This document shows, in pieces, positions 63,852-64,000 of a stretch of DNA of 64,000 nucleotides. How positions within the stretch are numbered: the stretch's first letter is position 1; the number at the start of each line of letters is the position of its first letter. The notes below the pieces were generated by a model. That model worked only from the letters and a program-made list of their open reading frames with translations. It had not been told where the DNA came from and searched no databases. Source of the DNA: Varanus komodoensis (lineage: Eukaryota; Chordata; Lepidosauria; Squamata; Varanidae); contig NW_025335268.1 of assembly GCF_004798865.1 (NCBI RefSeq), positions 35,490,034 through 35,554,033 on the forward strand, written 5' to 3'. Made by a program: the position numbers and the translations under genes.

Positions 63852-64000
63852 TTTACAGTAGCTGTTGACTTTAGGGTCTCTAGCTTTGTCTTGTTTGCTT
63901 TAGTAGTGAAATTGACTGCTGTGATCTACACTACTGGAGAAGGCTTAGGGTGTGGACATCAGATTTGTTGCTCACTAGTCATAGGGTGGCAGCAAGGCCG

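Larger units (their letters stand above)
45304..64000. other. Intron upstream of E1 (18.7 kb visible)
   Basis: No ARID1B exon was recognised here. The intron holds a worn LINE (46287-46955), a possible inverted-repeat element with an inserted L2-like LINE (48089-50408), SINEs (51660-51885 and 52196-52380), a repeat shared with 46287 (54319-54505), microsatellites and the DIRS element (56685-62589). The stretches 45304-46286, 46956-48088, 52381-54318, 54506-55710, 55790-56684 and 62590-63766 show nothing I can name. A short upstream exon could have been missed. Confidence 0.7.

Overview
The window is vertebrate nuclear DNA, most likely from a squamate reptile. It is the inside of one host gene, ARID1B, read on the minus strand. 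ARID1B encodes the ARID-type DNA-binding subunit of the canonical BAF (SWI/SNF) chromatin-remodelling complex. Twelve coding exons are visible, labelled E1 to E12 in transcript order: 45158-45303, 34738-34844, 33819-33977, 26222-26431, 23681-23885, 16787-16925, 15433-15605, 9399-9549, 8588-8704, 6110-6206, 3026-3815 and 940-1070. All have AG/GT splice borders and their phases join without conflict, giving 2425 coding bases (about 808 codons). They cover the Gln/Pro/Ser/Met-rich stretch before the ARID, the whole ARID (E4 and E5), the long low-complexity linker, and the start of the C-terminal BAF250_C region (E12). The large last exon lies below position 1. The upstream exons lie above 64000, or in the 45304-64000 intron where I could not recognise them.

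The organism is inferred from the protein, which is close to amniote ARID1B from memory, and from the repeats. These include an RTE-BovB LINE (12112-14455), several L2/CR1-group LINE copies, tRNA-headed SINEs of types common in lizards and snakes, Tc1/mariner ends, and a DIRS-type tyrosine-recombinase retrotransposon. BovB together with DIRS, L2 and these SINEs points to a lizard or snake rather than a bird or mammal. The species cannot be fixed from this sequence.

Layout: 1-9400 holds E12 to E8 with short introns and little repeat. The intron at 9550-15432 is a repeat cluster (L2 tail, SINE, L2 body, BovB). From 15433 to 34844 are E7 to E2, with mostly unique AT-rich introns; a compact block near 19500-19745 looks regulatory. 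The intron at 34845-45157 holds a Tc1-like end, an L2 tail, a mariner-like end and opposed SINE pieces. E1 is followed upstream by an intron of more than 18.7 kb. That intron contains a degraded LINE, a younger L2-like LINE inside a possible terminal-inverted-repeat element, two SINEs, microsatellites, and the structurally near-complete DIRS element at 56685-62589.

The most notable structure is the DIRS element. Its two outer ends are copied in inverted form, back to back, in an internal region at 57041-57134, the hallmark of circle-forming DIRS replication. The other point of interest is E9, an in-frame 117-base cassette exon resembling an ARID1A segment that my remembered human ARID1B reference protein lacks. 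I saw no complete second host gene, rRNA, functional tRNA, CRISPR array or unknown multi-gene system.
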